Source: Purshia tridentata (Eukaryota; Streptophyta; Magnoliopsida; Rosales; Rosaceae). Taken from it: a stretch of DNA of 64,000 nucleotides. The stretch is from positions 1 through 64,000 of the forward strand of contig QANT01008106.1 of NCBI GenBank assembly GCA_003254885.1, written 5' to 3'. This document shows, piece after piece, positions 11,461 to 24,900 of the stretch. The position numbers and the translations under genes are program-made. The notes below the pieces were generated by a model. The model ran no database searches. It was given only the letters and a program-made list of their open reading frames with translations, and was not told the DNA's origin. The first letter of the stretch is position 1. Each line of letters starts with the position of its first letter.

Positions 11461-13181
11461 ATAATTTTCTCAATCCGCAGCCTGGCCGACACATGGCCTT
11501 TGAGATTTTGAGCTAAACAGCTGGTAAAGTCCAAGTTTGGTAGGACTTCATCTGTTGATACTCAGTCTCTAGACTCTGCTCTCTGCTCTCTTTCTATCTT
11601 TCACCTTCTCTCTCTTTTTCTCTCTATCTCTCACGAATCGGCTCGGATGGTGGCGGGCGGTGGCTCAGTCGGAGCGACTGGGCGGATGGTTTGATGCCCA
11701 CCCGTACTAAGGACTAAAAGAGTCAACACACTCAGTCAAGCACATAATATGAACCCTTGCTACATGCAGACAACATTTACTGCGGCGGGACCAGTCTACT
11801 ACTTTGTTGGTACACCTTATAAAGTAAAGCAGTAAAGTTTGTGGAGTTGGAGAAAATTTGTATGGATTGTAGATTCCGTGTCAAAGTAGTTCAGTTAAAA
11901 GACAAACATGTGCTTATAAAATAAAAAATTGTCATTGAATTTAGAAATCTGTCGATCACTTATCGGTTATATAGATGTGTGACTCATCATTGTCAATCAC
12001 GAGATAAAAACAACTATATAGAAGCCTCGAGCGTTTGGTTTATGAACAGTGTGATGTGTGTTTTTTATGTTTGTTTATTAATTTGTGCCGACCTCTAACT
12101 ACTACAAAATTTATTGGGCATGGTGACTGAGTGGAAGTAATATGATCACCCAAATTGGTTGACTTCCAATTCCATTCCACCTTATTTTTCAGTATATATG
12201 CTTTACTTCCGAGTTCATACCATGTAATTGTGTTGCAAATTTGCATGGAAAAATTAATATTCATGCAGACCCCAGACGGCAGACGACAGTCACAAAATCT
12301 AGAAGTAGAATATATAAAAGACAACTTGTTTATGACAAAACGACTTTATATCCCGCCGTATGCTGCATGACAACTTTGTGGAAAAACAAATCAACACCAA
12401 AGATTATTCATTCATATAATTTCATGTATTATCTGAATCACGAGCCTGGCTTGGCCACATGGGGCACATGTACTTGACTATAACATTACAAGCCCCATCA
12501 AGATTGTATGTAAATCTTAACAACACGTATAATTGGAAATCAAGTTAATAAATTGTTCATATCTTTACTATTATAAAGTTAAGAAACACTTTAGTGTTGC
12601 AGGCTTTACTAAATTTTAAATTTATATAAATATCTTTCATTCAATTTAATAAATAAGAATATAATTATAATATATAAAAATTAAAATAAAAAACACTCTA
12701 CTACTTTAAAAAGTGAAGAGAGTGATAATAATTTATTAAAATATAAAAATATAAAAAAACATATAATATAAATTTAAATAGATATGTGCAGAACACACGT
12801 ACCAAGACTTTAGTTTACATGAAGCCGACACCTTTATATGTACATGTTTACAACTTAGAAAATCTAAACGACGAGTTCAGTTTTTTCCTACTAAAGTGAT
12901 CGAACACCTTGCACATATATATATATATGTTTGCTTTAGATGTGGTACCCATAGGGTATAAGTTCTCCTAACTTATTATTGATTCTAAAAACAGTAAAAA
13001 TGACTGGCCGGGACACTCAGTGACTCAGTGATATACATTTAGGGAAACAAACACAAAAACTTGTGAGTATTTAGTTGACTTGGCAAGCGGGAAAATTCCA
13101 TGGTTGTGTGATTGTGATCGAGTCATACAAAGCTGCATCCACCATAATATTCTACCCTAAATTTCCATATCCATTCCCCAT
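11461..13181. other. Intergenic, with a CT-rich stretch
   Basis: A pyrimidine-rich CTCTCT stretch at about 11570-11635 is followed by a short GC-rich patch. From about 12540 to 12800 the DNA is extremely AT-rich. Short overlapping open frames near 12040-12480 lie on both strands and match nothing; I see no gene. Confidence 0.45.
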
Positions 13182-13190
13182 TATATATAT
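13182..13190 (+). promoter_or_regulatory. Candidate TATA box of the C2-domain gene
   Basis: TATATATAT in a C/T-rich context, about 190 bp before the start codon. The 5' leader this implies contains a (CA)n microsatellite. Position and composition fit, but other AT-rich strings are nearby. Confidence 0.4.
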
Positions 13191-13285
13191 TCCACAAGGA
13201 ACCTGCACTGTAAGTACTTACCTCTGAAACTCCCAAGAACTATCTCTTCTTTTATTTCAAAGCTGCCTCAACTTAATTATATTAC

Positions 13286-13286
13286 A

Positions 13287-13325
<39 letters not shown>
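13286..13325 (+). repeat. (CA)n microsatellite in the presumed 5' leader of the C2 gene
   Basis: About 17 CA units followed by a short (TA) run, ending roughly 55 bp before the start codon. Likely to be length-polymorphic. Confidence 0.85.
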
Positions 13326-13379
13326 GTATTATTGTATATATCCCTCCAAGTCCAATTTATAAAATTCAAAGTTATCACC

Positions 13380-14048
13380 ATGTTGAAGCACAATAATGGT
13401 CATCATCAGCAGCCATTAATGAGCATGGAGATCACAGTGATGTCAGCCCAAGGCCTCAAGACCACCTCTAGGCTCAATCTCTTCTCACACAGGATCAGAC
13501 CCTTCATCACCCTCACCACTTCATGCACACCCACCTCCAACGGGGAAGATAACTGCCACGTGTACAGAACAAGGGTGGATGACGAAGGAGGAGCAAACCC
13601 CAAATGGGGTGACAAGTTCCATGTCCCTATAGACACCACTTTCTTCACCAACAGGTACTCTTGCTTCTACCTCCAGCTCTTCAGCAAGAGGCTTATAATG
13701 GGCAGGACTCAACTGGGCTGGTGTCGAATCTCGGCCCACGATATTGGGTTCCCGCCGGCAGGGCAGGCCCGGTTCTTGAGTTACCGGCTACGGGAGAGAG
13801 ACGGTTCGAGGACTCATGGAATTGTCAACCTTGCGGTGAAGTTACAAAATTTGGCTCCGGTACTCGGCTGTCACGGAGTGTCAAACGCCATCTTATCATC
13901 ACCGCCATTTGACACGTGTCACACAGTTATTGGTATGCCGGTGACAGCGCTACCACCTTTGGGACTGGGTGAGTGTTCTGAGGCTTTTCAGGTACAGTTG
14001 GGTCACTTGGGTGCGAGTTGTAAAGAGGGATTTGGCCGTATAATATGA
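13380..14048 (+). CDS. C2-domain protein of the BON1-associated (BAP1/BAP2-like) type, intronless, 222 aa
   Basis: A single exon. The N-terminal C2 domain (about residues 16-150) opens with MEITVMSAQGL and has the RPFITL strand, NPKWGDKFHVPID, FYLQLFSK and the closing block RFLSYRLRERDG...HGIVNLAVKL. That last block is the pattern seen in plant BAP1, BAP2 and SRC2-like proteins, small membrane-associated C2 proteins that partner BONZAI copines and restrain cell death and defence. An upstream in-frame ATG at 13332 would add 16 residues, but the ATG at 13380 has the better context (caccATGt) and lies just before the domain. The roughly 70-residue C-terminal tail is low in complexity and not diagnostic. 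A MITE begins about 6 bp after the stop, so the 3' UTR is probably transposon-derived. The exact orthologue is uncertain. Confidence 0.82.
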   Translation: MLKHNNGHHQQPLMSMEITVMSAQGLKTTSRLNLFSHRIRPFITLTTSCTPTSNGEDNCHVYRTRVDDEGGANPKWGDKFHVPIDTTFFTNRYSCFYLQLFSKRLIMGRTQLGWCRISAHDIGFPPAGQARFLSYRLRERDGSRTHGIVNLAVKLQNLAPVLGCHGVSNAILSSPPFDTCHTVIGMPVTALPPLGLGECSEAFQVQLGHLGASCKEGFGRII

Positions 14049-14053
14049 AGAAT

Positions 14054-14304
14054 AATAGTATTCGTATACACTTAATTAATTATATTTGATGAGTATTTTA
14101 TATGACAGCTGATGTGGTTATACTATGTAATTAATAGCATATAAGAATGCTGTATAATTAATAGCATGAACTGATATATGAAAATAATTAAAACTTAAAA
14201 TTTATGTCACTTCATTTTATTAATTGATATAGCATGACTATATCAGCTGTCACATAAAATTATCATCAAATATGATCAGTAAGTAAGTGTGTACAATACT
14301 AAAC
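14054..14304. mobile_element. Palindromic MITE-like element directly after the C2 gene
   Basis: Arms 14054-14135 and 14219-14304 are inverted copies of each other over some 82 bp. Left-arm 'atgacagctgat' pairs with right-arm 'atcagctgtcac', and 'tatatttgatga' pairs with 'tcatcaaatatga'. The interior is only about 83 bp, so the transcript would fold into one long hairpin. It has no coding capacity. Superfamily and target-site duplication are not clear. Confidence 0.75.
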
Positions 14305-14470
14305 TTTTATAGCAAACTTTTAATAACCTCAAAAGTTGGTGTTTGTTAGAGTTATTTGAAATTCGAATCTCCACATTTCTCTGTTTCATGGAATTAAAGT
14401 TGAGAGAATCCTGGCCAAAAAAAAGTTGAGAGAATAAGTTTAAGATTCCTCGGCTTTAACTTTACAATAA

Positions 14471-14830
14471 AGGCCAAAGTTTACTTTTGTTTTTATAATT
14501 TGAGTTAAGTTTTACTTTGGTTCCTGTAGTTTCAATTGCTATGATTTTAGTCATGTAATTTATAAATCGTTGTAATTCAATGGCATCATAGCATTTTCAT
14601 TTATCATATCAAATTTGTAATGTTTTTAGTTATGTATTTTACAAACTATTTTGATTTTGGTCATGTAATTTACATACCATTAGTGATTTAATGATCAATT
14701 TAACGAATTAATAAACAAAAATATTAACGTGTCCTTAAATGGCAACGATTTCTAAACTATTAAGATTAAAATTATGGGGGCCAAAATGGAACCTAACTCA
14801 AACACAGGAACCAAAATTGAACTGTCGCCT
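14471..14830. mobile_element. Second MITE-like element with inverted termini of about 65 bp
   Basis: The left end (14471-14535) contains 'tttgagttaagtttt' and 'ttggttcctgta'. The right end, reversed (14830-14766), gives 'tttgagttaggttcc' and 'ttggttcctgtg' in the same kind of sequence. The similarity is imperfect, so the copy is old. This 'tttggttcctgt' terminus is a common theme in dispersed plant DNA transposons; the superfamily is not assigned. Confidence 0.6.
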
Positions 14831-14834
14831 ACAA

Positions 14835-16640
14835 TAAATCATACCAACAATCATTCAAGTATATTTATACATCGGAGTTTGGGAAACAAAAATATGGGTA
14901 TGTCATGTCCCATTGAAAAAAAAAAAAACAAATAGATATGTAATTCTTGTTGTGGTGGATGGGGTACACATCTAATCCAATGCATATTGTAGTGGAAAAA
15001 TAATATTTGAATATGATCGGTGTAGGGTGCACCTAGTATCTTCCATCCAAGTAGTTGTAATTGAGAAATTAGAAAACTAAACTACCACTAATTATCAAAC
15101 GTTGCATTGAGAATGATAGATAAGATCAAATTCCAGCCATAGAGTCATCGTAAGGCATACGACCACTTATTGAAATTTGAAATTTGAAGGTTAACAAACT
15201 CGTTTTTCTACTATTTGAATATGAATTCTTTGTTATTAACTTATCATATCGTCACTGTTAGAATAAAGTTAAAATGGAATCATAATTAGAGTAAATTAAT
15301 TCCATCAATCAGTTCAATGTGACTCATCATATAATATAAGTAACTATTAAATTCCGTGTGCTCACCACTCATGAATCATCTTTCCACAAATTAGTTTTTG
15401 GCATGAATCAGCTTTCCACATTGCGTTGGAGTAAATTCATGACAACTTTAAGCTCTGTGATTGGTGGATGGACCCTTTTCCTACAATCATTGCCAGCTAA
15501 CTCTATCATTGTCCTTTTTAGTGGTTTGATTGTGACTCCCCCATCTAATCTGATTGTGACGAGGGCCCACACAGCAATAGGTAATCTGTCTCGTGATATT
15601 TAAACACATATATTGAAGATCATCATGCGTGTTGCTTGCACTAAGGAAATGGACCAACTGTTGGGACTCTATTTGTTAATTATAGCCCGTTTTAAGGCAT
15701 AAAAGTATAATGATTATTAAATCATGTAGACATGGAAACCAGTTGGTACAGAAACAGATCATATTGACATATCCAAAACCCTCAATTTACATTAGCCATG
15801 ATTCTTTCGTACATATGATGATTAATCGTATACGATTTTTCGCTCTCAATTGCTCTTTGTTCTTGTTTGATTACTAAAATTGGATTAAAAAGAATAAAAG
15901 TTAAATTTATGTGAATTTGAAAAACAAATTTTCTAACTTAAAAAAATGATATAAGAATAAAATTGATAAATTATAAAAAAAACTTATCTCACACAATCTT
16001 TTCAAAATAGCAGAGATTAACAATGATAACATTTTCCTTATGACTTAAGTCATTTTATTTTTTTTCAAGTTAAAAAACATTATTCATCTTCTATCCTAAA
16101 TACACATAAATCTTACCCTTATCCCTTTTAATCTAATCCTAAATACCAAACAAAGTCAAGCGTGTTGGTTAAGTAATTAATTATTGTGAAAAAAGCACTT
16201 ATATATGTCTATTGTATACAAAAAAATTCCATCACAATGCTCTATTTTGTACATCGGCATGAATGCACACGTGCTAGCTCAAACTTTGCAAACAATTACT
16301 CAAAATATACAAAAAATACAAAGCAGCAAACGTTAAGTAAAATGATGTGAAAACATGTATTTAGAAAAATGAATCGACAGTTGATTAAAAACCTCTTTAA
16401 AGCATGACTCATTGGATACTCATACTTGGTATTCAAGTTTTCTGAGTGAACTACAATAGAAAATGCTTGCTAATCTTTTTGATAGAACTTTTTCCCACTC
16501 AAAAAGAAATGTGGGTTATTTTGTTTTAGTTCCTTTAGTGTATGAATAAATTGACACAAACAAACAGCATCAGAGACTCACAGTTGAGTTGGTAGTTTGC
16601 TAATAAACCTGTACGGATATATAGGGGTACAAAAATTGGA
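14835..16640. other. Intergenic
   Basis: AT-rich with no recognised gene. The 81-codon frame at 15358-15603 has no known domain. The last 130 bp before 16767 are presumably 3' UTR of the minus-strand UNC-13-like gene. Confidence 0.45.
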
Positions 16641-16766
16641 CGACTGCATGCAATCAGTAACTCGTTCTTCTACCTGTTGGGGAGAGCCTACTCTGTGACT
16701 CTGTGCTCCTCTTAAGCATATAAATGAGAATACAAGCTGCCTTACGGCATAAAGTCTTGCTATGCA

Positions 16767-18896
16767 CTACCACGCCACGTTCCTGATTTCTGATGTTGCT
16801 TCTTGAAGTTTCTTCTTAAACGACTTAAAACTACTCGGGCTCTTCTTGTTCCAATGAAATGAGGTGCCTCGCTTCAGAAGAGTTGATGTGAACGGTGATC
16901 TGGATGTTGGATCTTGTGATGGAGTGTCTTCATACTCTGGAAAATTTAAGAAAAGAAAAACAAAACAAAACAAAACAAATAGAAAAGCTCACATTACTGA
17001 AAGTTGTAGAAATTGGTGATCAATTATTGGGGTAAGGAAAATTAGTTAGATTTCTAGCAAAATAACTTCAGTTGTAGCCTTGTAAGTAGACCAGAAAAGA
17101 CAAGAAACAGACAGCACAACCTCCTGTTTGTTTTGCAGAGACAAAATATAGGGAATGGACTTAATTACAAGACGTAGCAAACAAATTTCACCTCCCTTTC
17201 CTACCAGATTTTACGAAACAAGGAACCTACCCTTTTTCATTATTATTATTTATTTATTTGCCACTTACCCTTTTTCATTCTTAAACCACTATATAAGGAC
17301 GAAATGGAGAAAAATCATCAGAGTGATATCATTTGAAAACATAATTTCTTCAAAGAAAATTTCAAAATAACAATTCAAGCAAAACCTTTCAGGCCATATT
17401 TCCACTAAGTTCTTGTATGACTGAAGATAAACTAGTTTGAGTTATCTTTGCTGAAGCAATTGTATCAAAAACTTTAACAACATATATGCTGCTCTGTGAG
17501 AAAGATTTACTTTTTCAAATTTTAAAAGGGAGACCTTCCTCCTCTGCACAATCTTATTTAAAATTTGCTTAGGCTATCTTTCAGATGAAGAAATAATTAA
17601 AGGGCATGACAGCCACACTAAGATTGGCTCTGAGTGAGTTACAGGAATAACATAAAGAAATCCCCATCTCCACTTTTTCCACCTTTTTTCTTTCTTTGGC
17701 CAAATCCCACTTTCTCCACTAACAATACAACCCAAAGCAAAATAAAAAAGTATATATCATGCAATTAAATATGTAGATATGAAATATCACCTGATGACAT
17801 GGGGAGTTGATACTGCCTTTTTAAGAATTTGGAGGCTTCTCTATCATTCTTGTGGCATAAAACCCGTATCAAAGTGTGGGCACTATTTATGCGCATAGGG
17901 TTATGACCATGTGAATCTAAGCTTGATGGTATGTGTTCACTTGCAGCCATCAGCATTAGGATAAGAGTTTCAGTCTGTAGAAAGAGAAGTTGTGTCATAC
18001 TGCCAGTTTCAGCTGTTCAATTGAGGGTATACAATTCTCATTACAGAAGGCCAAACCTGAAGTGAATACAAGTTCAGTATCTGCTCAGCAAATTTTGCTT
18101 CCTGCTCCACTAGTGATCGGGGTAGGCCTTCTCCATCAGCTACAAAAAAATCCTAGGAAGTCAAGCAGCATAGCTGCATTAGCAAGCAACATGTGGTTAT
18201 ATTTATTGATAACATGTAATGAGTATGTATGAGCTTAACCAATTACAAAGGAACCCAGTTACATTCCCAGACTTTCTCCACATGTTAGGGATGTTATAAA
18301 GAGGTACTTGTTTATGAGCTCAAGTTCATGCACACAGCACATGTGTGACATGAATATGTTAGCAATTTCCAGAGTTTTGAAAATTGATCCTTTTTGGTCA
18401 TAGAGTTATAAATAAATTTGATAGAAAGCATTCTATTTTAAGTTAATGGTGACACAATTTACCATTTATTTCTATACAGGTAATTACCTGAGTCTTTAAG
18501 GATTAATAGTCGTTTAGTCTTACTGCTAGTGGGTAGAGAGAGAGAGAGAGCACCATACCTTAAGTGTGGTAAAGTCATCCTCCATCAGTACAATATCTGA
18601 ATCAGAAAATGCACGAGAAGGCCCTCCATCAAGCAACACCCATACAAAGCCTTCCTAAACCACATATGATGCAAGATTAAGACCACCAGAAAGGTGCCAC
18701 AAGAGATTAGTTTCTAACAATGAGACATACCAGTGATGCTCGACAGATGCTTAAAACCACAGCATCTCTAAGAGAATCATCAATTAAGCCACATACATTG
18801 CCAAGGACCTACAAAAATGCCTCAAAGGTGAATAAATCCACTTGACACTACTTGATAGAAACCATAACCACAAACTTCAGTAGCACGGGTACCATT

Positions 18897-18955
<59 letters not shown>

Positions 18956-21900
18956 AATATCTTACAGTATCAATATGTGTAAGAACAGTATCCAAACGAG
19001 AGCCTTCAACGTTTCCACAATATAAAAAAAAAATGAATGCATGTCTCAGATCCCAGAACACGACTCTTGCACCTAGAATTTGAATTTAATAAACTTGATT
19101 AAGGCTAATTGTCTTCTATCAAAAGAATGAGGATGTTAGGGATGAATAATGGAAAACGCTAATTCACTGAGGGGCATTGTGAATGCAAATTAATTTAATC
19201 TGCTCACCAGTAAAGTCACAAATTTTGTGGATATTATTTGCTGCAGTATCCCTGATAATGTGAAAGGTGGTGACAAAGAGCTCATCGACTTGTTCATTAC
19301 ATGTAGTTCCTTGAGGCTTTTCTTTGGCTGATAAAATAAAAATAAAAATAAAACAAAACAAAACAGGATCATAAGCATTAAATGCCAACCAATTCAGTTG
19401 AGTTACATTACACGGGAAAATTTTCATTTTAACTCGGATTTTTCTCAAGTCATATTCTATTAAGGAAAAAAGTTTTTGTTTTACTTGAAATATCTCTTGT
19501 TAATGATATTCCATGTAATTATGATGTCCACCACTTAATAAATAATCCATTGTAAAGTAATTAGAATTTCTGTCTGGGGAAAAAATTAGGAAAATAAAAA
19601 CAAGAATGAAGCTGTGGTGAAACGTCACAAAGGCAAGTCCTAGCAACTGCTCGTTTCTGTGACGACACCAACCAGCATCAATTCATTAATTGGTCCGTCT
19701 TGCATAGCATTGTCCTAATAAAAGGCTAGGCAAGGTTAGCACCATGGATATTATGCACAGTAATCATACAGAGGAAGAGCAAGGCCAATGGTGCAACAAT
19801 AATAGTAAGTACAACCTTTGTAATGCAAAAACAAATAAGAACTGAACAGGTTAAGCAACTGTAAAGGATATATTGGGAACCTGGGATCAAGCCCACCCTT
19901 CTATTTAGTTTTTGTAGTTTTTTATCCTTGTGTAGAAACTTTTATACCTAGCATGAACCCTAAAACTCAACAAACAATAGATAAACAAGACATCATGGAG
20001 TACAATACAATGCAACAAAGTTACCCCATTTTTTATTAAAAGATCGTCTGACAAGCGCCCAAGATTTTCTGATGCCATCTTCTAGAATCTCAATTTGTTT
20101 CTGTATATACTGCAGGAAGAAACATAAATCAGGCGCATTGTATTCTTTCAAGTAATGAAAAGATGTAATACAATCGAAAGGAAGAGGATGGAAGAATGCA
20201 ATGCAAAGAATTGTCAAACTGGGTTCAAGAAATTTAGCTGCAATACACACAAATCTATCAAGATAAGTCAAAACATGGAAAGCAAACAATTATTGATACA
20301 CATTAGTATCTTCTATTTGATTGCAGTCTTATAATCGAGCACTGATAAAATTGGTATTATTGTCCTCCACTGTGCTCAAAGGATTTAAACATCCCAATAA
20401 ATATTGTCTCTTCTCTAAAGTTCGTAAGCACTTATGCGTTCTGCATATAGACTGGAAATTTCTCTTTTTTGCCCAAAACTTTTATCATCTAAGTAAACTT
20501 ATGAACAATGGTTACAGTACTCATTTCTGATCTTTCTTTTCCTCTAACTATCAAAATCTTGAATATTTGTTCTGAACAATGAGATAGTTACATGGTCTTT
20601 TTTGAAATTACAAGCATCAGAGACAAGAAGAAACGCTAGCATCGTAGAAAAAGATTTACTTGTTCCTGCAAAATCATTCATAAATATCACAAAAATAAAA
20701 TGACTATTAATAAATCAAACCATTCACTTACTTTTAAAGTGTTCAGTCTGATACAGAGTTTGGGTACCGTTAAAGTATTCAACTTGTCATACACATTGTC
20801 ATCCAAAAGCATACACTCAAGTAACTTTTTCTTCATGACCGGAATAGTCGTCTCCTTGTAACGAGTCAATGGAGGAACTGATGGATACAAATGGTTCTTC
20901 TCAACTGCATAGTAGAGGAATTATGATTGTTTATACAATAAACTACATCTCCTTGTTACATATCATCAGAAAATGTATAGATGCCTATATGAAATAGCCA
21001 GTCAATACCGAGAAAGTCAGCTAGTAAGTCCTTATTACCATTGCTGGATTAAGCAAAGGAATGAAAAATAGGAAAAAACCTATATATTAACAACAGTCTA
21101 CCACCAAACCACAATAAAAAAGAAAAATTAAGACACCCGGTATCTTTAGCAAAAAGTTTTAGTTCTTCAATTTCTCAAAAGCTTCAATTAAATCCGGCAC
21201 ATATGAATGGAGTTGGTTCAATGCATCCTGTAAGCCTCTTTCATTTTGCCTGATCAGGCAAGAGAATTGTCTCATGATAGCTACGGCTGCACAACTGTGT
21301 CCACATGTAAAACCTTTTTTTCGTTTTACAGATATGCCATGTCCATATATAAACTTGATAGATCATTCAGAAATTTTGTTAACATATTTTTCTAGTATCA
21401 TCAGTTTGCTTTAAAATTATTAGTTAACAGAAGTTAAAAGTTAAAACTATCGAGATTATCTCTAGCAACAACCATAGGTGCCTTCACACATTGGTCTAAC
21501 CCCAAAAGAAAACAAGTTAAAAACACCAAAATCAAATTCCACATGAGGTCATGTTCAGTTCCATTGCAAGCTTGAATTTATCAAGTGAAACTCAAGGAAG
21601 AAAATAGTGTAATCCCTTAAGTATATTAGTATAGTAAAAGTATATTTAGTATAGTAACTTGTATATTACCAAACTGGTCGAGCAATTTCAGCAAATAGGC
21701 ATCCAAGGTGTGGAAGACAACAGATAACAGAGCTTGCAAATGCGTGATGTCCATAGGTAAATTGAAACCAAAGAATTGATCCACAGTCTGCAAGTTAGAT
21801 TTAAAATCAACAAAATCAAACAAAAACCCAAGCTGGTCCAAGATATATTTAGAGAAACAATCAGAACAGTAATCTGGGCTAATCCTCAAAGAAATTTATA

Positions 21901-24900
21901 TAAGAATTAATACCGAGGCGTAAGCATACTCACATTGTTATCTCTATTCTTCTTAAGTAGGATACCATTAAATTTTTTTTTTTATAACAAGAAAAACACT
22001 TGAGAGGATTTCTAAGTGAAAAGAAAGACAAAGACAAATTCAAAAAGCTCAATTAAGCAACCTCTGTTCTATTAACTTCCATCTATTCTGTCATGATAGT
22101 TAGGTGAATCTCTATCATAACTTATCATGAAATACACTGCAGATAGTTAAAATGAATCTCAGTTCAATAAAATATGCAACAAATAATGTTTTAGCTATAT
22201 TACATACCTCCTCTATGATTCTAAATACTTCAATTATTGATGCTGCCTGTCTTTGCTGAGATGACAAAGGCTCCCATTCCTGCACATTGCCAAAAATTAA
22301 TGATATAGTTCTCAGCATATGTTAAAGAGAGGACTCCTCTTATTAAAGCATGTCAAAACTCTAAAATTTATTTACTGGTTTCTCAAATGTTTAAGCAGAG
22401 GGTCAACTCATTCATCAGATATCAGACTTACCTAGGGCTGGAAAAGAAGAAAAACAATAAATACTATCAACAAGCGATAACATTATTGTTAGACAAATGC
22501 CTTTGTAGTTTGTACACATCAACCAAGCAGCACATGTATATACTTTCTTTCTACCCATTGGTTGCCTAGAATCACACTATTAGTTCTTTTTGATAAGCTA
22601 CTAGGCAACAGGAGACAAATGAATCCTAAATCCACCAATCACACCATAGTTATCTTTTCCTTGTTAATTTAGTGCATTTGTTTAGTCAGTCAGACAGGTA
22701 TGAAAAGGTTATAATTGCATATTTAAATAACACCATCCAAGTCCACGTAGAGACAACCTCAAGATCAAACGCGCGTCCAGTCCATTCCAAGATACGTGCA
22801 TGCTGAGCAATCACCCAATCAAGAATGATAGGTTTAGCAACCTCACCAATCTGCCCAAAACAGAAATGGCAAACAGTTCATCCTTTGACTTGTCATCTAA
22901 AATGAAGCTGAAGAAAACAATATCATATTCTAGCTACACTACATAACAGTGAAAAATTTACAAGCTCTAAAATGAATGCACAGTGCAAATCTTTTCAAAA
23001 CTGAAATTGTCAGTTCTTCAGTTGTTTGTCATATTGGACCCAGCACCAAACAAAATGCACAGCAGAAATTCAATATCAAGCTCCCAGAATCTCCAGAACA
23101 GAATGATTGTCTCACCATTATTGTGTGTAGAGTATAATAAAATTCAATGCAAGCAGAAAGCAAATCACAAACAGATAAACTAACCGGATAATGGTGCAAA
23201 TCTTCGCTATTTGCTGCGTTGCCAGTATTATATAGCTGAGTTAGGGCATGATCCAATAGATCAGCAGCTGGAAGCACGGATTTAACATCTTCAGAAAGAG
23301 ATGACACTCCATCGAGAAATGGTTTCTACATATTAATACAAGAAGTCAATCACCAGTTCACAACATACCAGCTGCAACGAGATTTTTATTAAAATTTTCC
23401 GAACACAAACCAGTCTTTCCCAATAAATCTGGTGCAATAGCAAAGCCGCAGTCATCCTGGATTTAGGACACCATTTACCTAGCTCCGGATAGAAGACATT
23501 TAACTCTCTCTCAGCGATGGACCTCAGTTCATTTGCAAGCACATCCAATGGATGCTTCTTTTCCGCTTTGGATAAATGGTCTATCTTACTTGCTACCTAA
23601 CAGTAAAAAAATATAAGTTCCATCTAAAACTGAAAGGACATCTAAATCGTATACAAACTTGAAATCATAAGCATGTCCTACCCGCCTGTATGCAGCTTCA
23701 ATAGACCTTTTCACATAAGATTCAAGTATCGGAGCAGCATCCTCATTGAGAATATTCAACCTGCTCAACTGCATGTATGAAATTTTTCCTGAGATTATTT
23801 ATCCTTACAGTTACTTCAATTGAATTCCAACCATCCAAGTTTCTTCAACCATCAAATAAAACAAACAAAAAAATTAAAATATATATGGAAGTAACAGAAC
23901 CCTACCAACTGCTGAGAGAATCTATTTGTGTATTCAAATATTAAATCAAACACCAACTGGAACCAAGTAGACCATGGAAGAAACCACTTATATCCATTTC
24001 TAGCTAAGAGTGCAGCAAGTCTAACCTTTATATCACCACCATCACCAAAAGTAAGAATGCCAACTACTGACACTAAGCTCATCACCCTTTTTAAGTGGTG
24101 CGGTTGCTGAAAAAAGAATCTCAAAATTAGAAAGATAATATTTGGGAATACAAATACATCCTACAAGTGTTTTTTAATATCTAAATTTTACAAGACTTGT
24201 ATAAAACATCCATAGATACAAGAAAAAAGTAAAATAAGTCAACATTGTTTAACAAGAAGTTACAAAGTTTAGACAATTGTCATTTCATTTTATATTGAGT
24301 AACAATGATACAAGGATATAAATGGCACATAAAAACTAAAAAATAAAAGAAAATTAGAAAGTAAAGACCATCAGGTAAAACTGCTGCATGATCCAAAAAG
24401 TTTTTGCAATCACATACTACATAAATGGGACATAATATAACAGAGGCATTAAAGAATATCAAATAACCTGACTGAAATGCAGATGATAGTCTTGCAGTTT
24501 ACTCTCACACCAGATGCTTATCAAGTAGAAGACAGCCTCAACCAAACTTAACTTTATCTCAATGCCATTGCACTGCCTTGAACATAACAGGCTATTCATG
24601 TATAGCCTCACCTTCTCATCATCATCTTCAGCTGACATGAGTTTCTGCAGCTCGAGCATTGCATATTCTAACAGCACAGCCTCATCTGTTCCAACAAACT
24701 TTAGCACAGAAATTTGCCTTAGATAAACTGGTTAAAGATGGTATTAAGCAATAAGCATTGACAGGGAAAGTGAAGGACAATGGTATAGTTAACCTATAGA
24801 ATGAAGGTGCAATATTCTTTCAAGTCTCTACTCCAAGATTTAGGAAAGGTTTGATGCCATCAGCATTTAATATATGGAATTAAGGACTGCTGAGGCAGAC

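Noticed and set aside
13332-13379. Upstream in-frame ATG for the C2 gene
   Set aside because: The added residues come from AT-rich leader sequence next to the microsatellite, and the ATG at 13380 has better context.
24680-24740. Exon 10 of the UNC-13-like gene starting earlier, at the acceptor near 24718
   Set aside because: That acceptor breaks the reading phase, whereas the acceptor before 24698 keeps it and gives the expected FVGTDE sequence.
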